Shown: piece after piece, positions 31,766-32,124 of the stretch
How positions within the stretch are numbered: the stretch's first letter is position 1
Layout: every line of letters begins with the position of its first letter
Assembly (NCBI GenBank): GCA_964486075.1
Contig: CAZALU010000032.1
Span: forward strand, 1-32,124
Direction of reading: 5' to 3'
DNA length: 32,124 nucleotides
DNA from: JAHIJO01 sp964486075
GTDB lineage: Bacteria; Verrucomicrobiota; Kiritimatiellia; JAAZAB01
Notes under the pieces: model-generated
The model's database searches: none
Told to the model about the DNA's origin: nothing
What the model saw: only the letters and a program-made list of their open reading frames with translations
Program-made: the position numbers and the translations under genes

Positions 31766-31900
31766 AGTAACTACTCAGGTTGCCTGAAAAAACCCAGCTA
31801 AGCAAAGATTGTCATTTCGAGCGTAGCGAGAAATCTCATCTGTCTGCCAACAAACATGAGACCCTTCGCTACGCTCAGGATGACAACCTGAGTAGTTACT
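31766..31900. mobile_element. 135-bp non-autonomous element with perfect 17-bp terminal inverted repeats
   Basis: AGTAACTACTCAGGTTG (31766-31782) is repeated exactly in inverse at 31884-31900. Inside, TGTCATttcGAGCGTAGCGA..TCTCAT (from 31810) pairs with ATGAGA..TTCGCTACGCTCaggATGACA (to 31885), so the whole element folds on itself. There is no open frame of note and no transposase. A degraded relative of the core is at 19045-19119, and a lone terminus is at 29243-29258. Confidence 0.7.
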
Positions 31901-32124
31901 TCGGCTCCTCGGCATAATTAGTGGGTCACGCATCTGCCATGAATGCTTCAATATGTTGTCGCATAGCTGGTGATGGAGATAAGCATAGCGTAGCGGCTTC
32001 GTATCCGAACGAACACACCGATCACCGACAGAAGATTTACCACGGAGAACACGGAATATACAGGACACCGAGACGCGCAAACGCCTGCCCCGCACAGCCG
32101 GGGCAGACGTTTGCGCGCTGTTGC
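31901..32124. repeat. Right-end non-coding DNA with repeat fragment and long hairpin
   Basis: TACCACGGAGAACACGGAAT (32037-32056) resembles the flank of the palindrome at 21411. GCGCAAACG.CTGCCCC (32075-32091) pairs with GGGGCAG.CGTTTGCGC (32100-32116): 16 of 17 positions, 8-nt loop. No T-run follows within the window. With 31564-31900 this makes 561 bp in which I support no gene. Confidence 0.6.

Overview
The window is about 32 kb of GC-rich bacterial chromosome. The cell envelope is Gram-negative: there is an LpxL/HtrB-type lipid A acyltransferase, and several exported proteins carry signal peptides or lipoboxes. The energy metabolism looks anaerobic or fermentative, with a membrane-bound [NiFe]-hydrogenase and formate-tetrahydrofolate ligase. 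The mix of Gfo/Idh/MocA and ThuA-like proteins, DUF4139-like exported proteins and gaps packed with short palindromic repeats would fit an anaerobic PVC-type lineage (Kiritimatiellota/Lentisphaerota-like). That placement is inference; no rRNA or marker gene in the window fixes it.

Layout. 235-3842 (minus): two translationally coupled HisKA_2-type sensor kinases, one with an N-terminal receiver domain, behind a recognisable promoter. 4290-7557 (minus): a DEAD-box RNA helicase downstream of fhs. 7702-8934 (plus): an exported two-domain protein divergent from fhs. 9147-10219 (minus): tRNA-Lys(TTT) and a lipid A acyltransferase. 10455-21150 (plus): a hydrogenase cluster of eleven structural genes plus a maturation protease. 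21140-21345 (minus): a 5-prime-truncated remnant of a small EF-Tu domain-2-like protein. 21687-22688: an AmmeMemoRadiSam-type radical SAM enzyme. 22938-25996: two paralogous exported DUF4139-like proteins and a lipoprotein in one tight operon. 26174-26671: a YacP-like NYN nuclease. 26813-31563 (minus): a Gfo/Idh/MocA oxidoreductase, a ThuA-like protein and a family 5 solute-binding lipoprotein.

The hydrogenase cluster is the centrepiece. It encodes homologues of all seven membrane subunits of complex I: A-, H-, J- and K-like proteins plus three L/M/N-type antiporter-like proteins. It also encodes the B-, C-, D- and I-like arm, but no NADH-oxidising E, F or G subunits. The D-like subunit keeps both CxxC nickel-ligand pairs and a C-terminal tail, and a HycI-type protease follows in the cluster. 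I read this as a ferredoxin-linked, ion-pumping group 4 [NiFe]-hydrogenase with an unusually complete complex-I-like membrane arm. It could dispose of fermentation electrons as H2 while conserving energy.

The second striking property is repeat load. Most intergenic gaps, including those inside the hydrogenase cluster, hold short inverted or interspersed repeats of several unrelated families. At three places the repeats touch coding sequence: the C-terminus of the ferredoxin subunit, the start codon of the protease, and an in-frame segment inside the solute-binding protein.
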